From positions 1-5,867 of the forward strand of contig CAZQVW010000160.1 in the NCBI GenBank assembly GCA_964596865.1: DNA of 5,867 nt, in the 5' to 3' direction. Each line of letters starts with the position of its first letter. Position 1 is the first letter of the stretch. The stretch comes from UBA6382 sp964596865 (GTDB lineage Bacteria > Bacteroidota > Bacteroidia > Bacteroidales > Bacteroidaceae). The position numbers were made by a program, and so were the translations under genes. Below, in pieces: positions 5,737 through 5,867 of the stretch. The notes beneath the pieces were generated by a model. It did not search any database. It had not been told where the DNA came from and worked only from the letters and a program-made list of their open reading frames with translations.

Positions 5737-5823
5737 CAACATATAGACTTTGCGTGCATTTTCCCCGCCCTCACGTGCGTAAAAAGCCACCTAATGTCAA
5801 AAAATCGCGCACAAGTTTGCGTT

Positions 5824-5867
5824 AATAGTGCTGTAACAATAACTAAACAGTACTGTAACAATAACTA
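5824..5867. repeat. 22-base tandem repeat, two adjoining copies up to the window end
   Basis: Bases 5824-5845 and 5846-5867 are consecutive copies of one 22-base unit, identical at 20 positions. The differences are T/C at unit position 3 and G/A at position 7. The shared core is CTGTAACAATAACTA. The second copy ends on the last base of the window, so more copies may follow. It lies 3' of a TTTGCG word (5816-5821), as a leader sequence would. Confidence 0.75.

Larger units (their letters stand above)
5465..5867. other. Gene-free, repeat-rich intergenic region
   Basis: About 400 bases with no supportable coding frame on either strand. The 84-codon open frame that reaches 5587 from inside the AraC-like gene is a shadow with no recognisable protein. 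The region holds the hairpins, inverted repeats, direct repeats and terminal tandem repeat listed separately. The last part (from about 5740) is A-rich, with TTTGCG words like that of the upstream promoter. It is probably the control region or leader of a + strand gene beyond the window (inference). Confidence 0.6.

Noticed and set aside
5824..5867. CRISPR array
   Set aside because: The copies adjoin with no spacers, the unit is short, and no cas genes are present.

Overview
This window is ordinary Bacteroidota chromosome, most likely from the order Bacteroidales. The evidence is: the N-terminally cut topoisomerase IV subunit is of the Bacteroidetes type; gene starts have no Shine-Dalgarno sequence; the one convincing promoter matches the Bacteroidetes TAnnTTTG -7 element; and the gene order parE-coaD-S41 protease resembles what I recall from that group. 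I cannot name the genus from the sequence.

Left part (1-4713): five housekeeping genes, all on the + strand. They are the C-terminal half of DNA topoisomerase IV subunit B (parE, 1-941), phosphopantetheine adenylyltransferase (coaD, 1018-1455), an exported PDZ/S41 carboxyl-terminal processing protease (1540-3123), the Holliday-junction helicase RuvB (3127-4185) and the rRNA-maturation factor YbeY (4255-4713). Gaps are 76, 84, 3 and 69 bases, with no clear promoter or terminator inside, so the block may be one long transcription unit. The protease and ruvB are almost certainly cotranscribed. The products serve chromosome decatenation, coenzyme A synthesis, envelope proteolysis, recombination and ribosome quality control. 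They share a neighbourhood, not a pathway.

Middle (4714-4995): an AT-rich intergenic region with a good Bacteroidetes promoter (4834-4864) and a 10-N assembly gap (4910-4919). Then comes a small stand-alone AraC-type DNA-binding protein (4996-5397) with no sensor domain, closed by a strong rho-independent terminator (5421-5464).

Right part (5465-5867): about 400 bases with no supportable gene but unusually dense in repeats. It holds a long nested hairpin (5557-5625), a small hairpin (5632-5646), a 16/17-base inverted repeat pair (5602-5617 and 5685-5701), two 15-base direct repeats exactly 20 bases apart (5702-5736), and a 22-base unit repeated in tandem up to the last base of the window (5824-5867). 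This looks like a regulatory or structured leader region for a gene beyond the window and is the least explained part.

Points most worth a second look are a Leu in place of the conserved Asp of the ParE TOPRIM EGDSA motif, the non-canonical YbeY active site, a clamp-binding-like motif in the RuvB tail, and the repeat cluster after the AraC gene. I see no sign of a complete new multi-gene system here.
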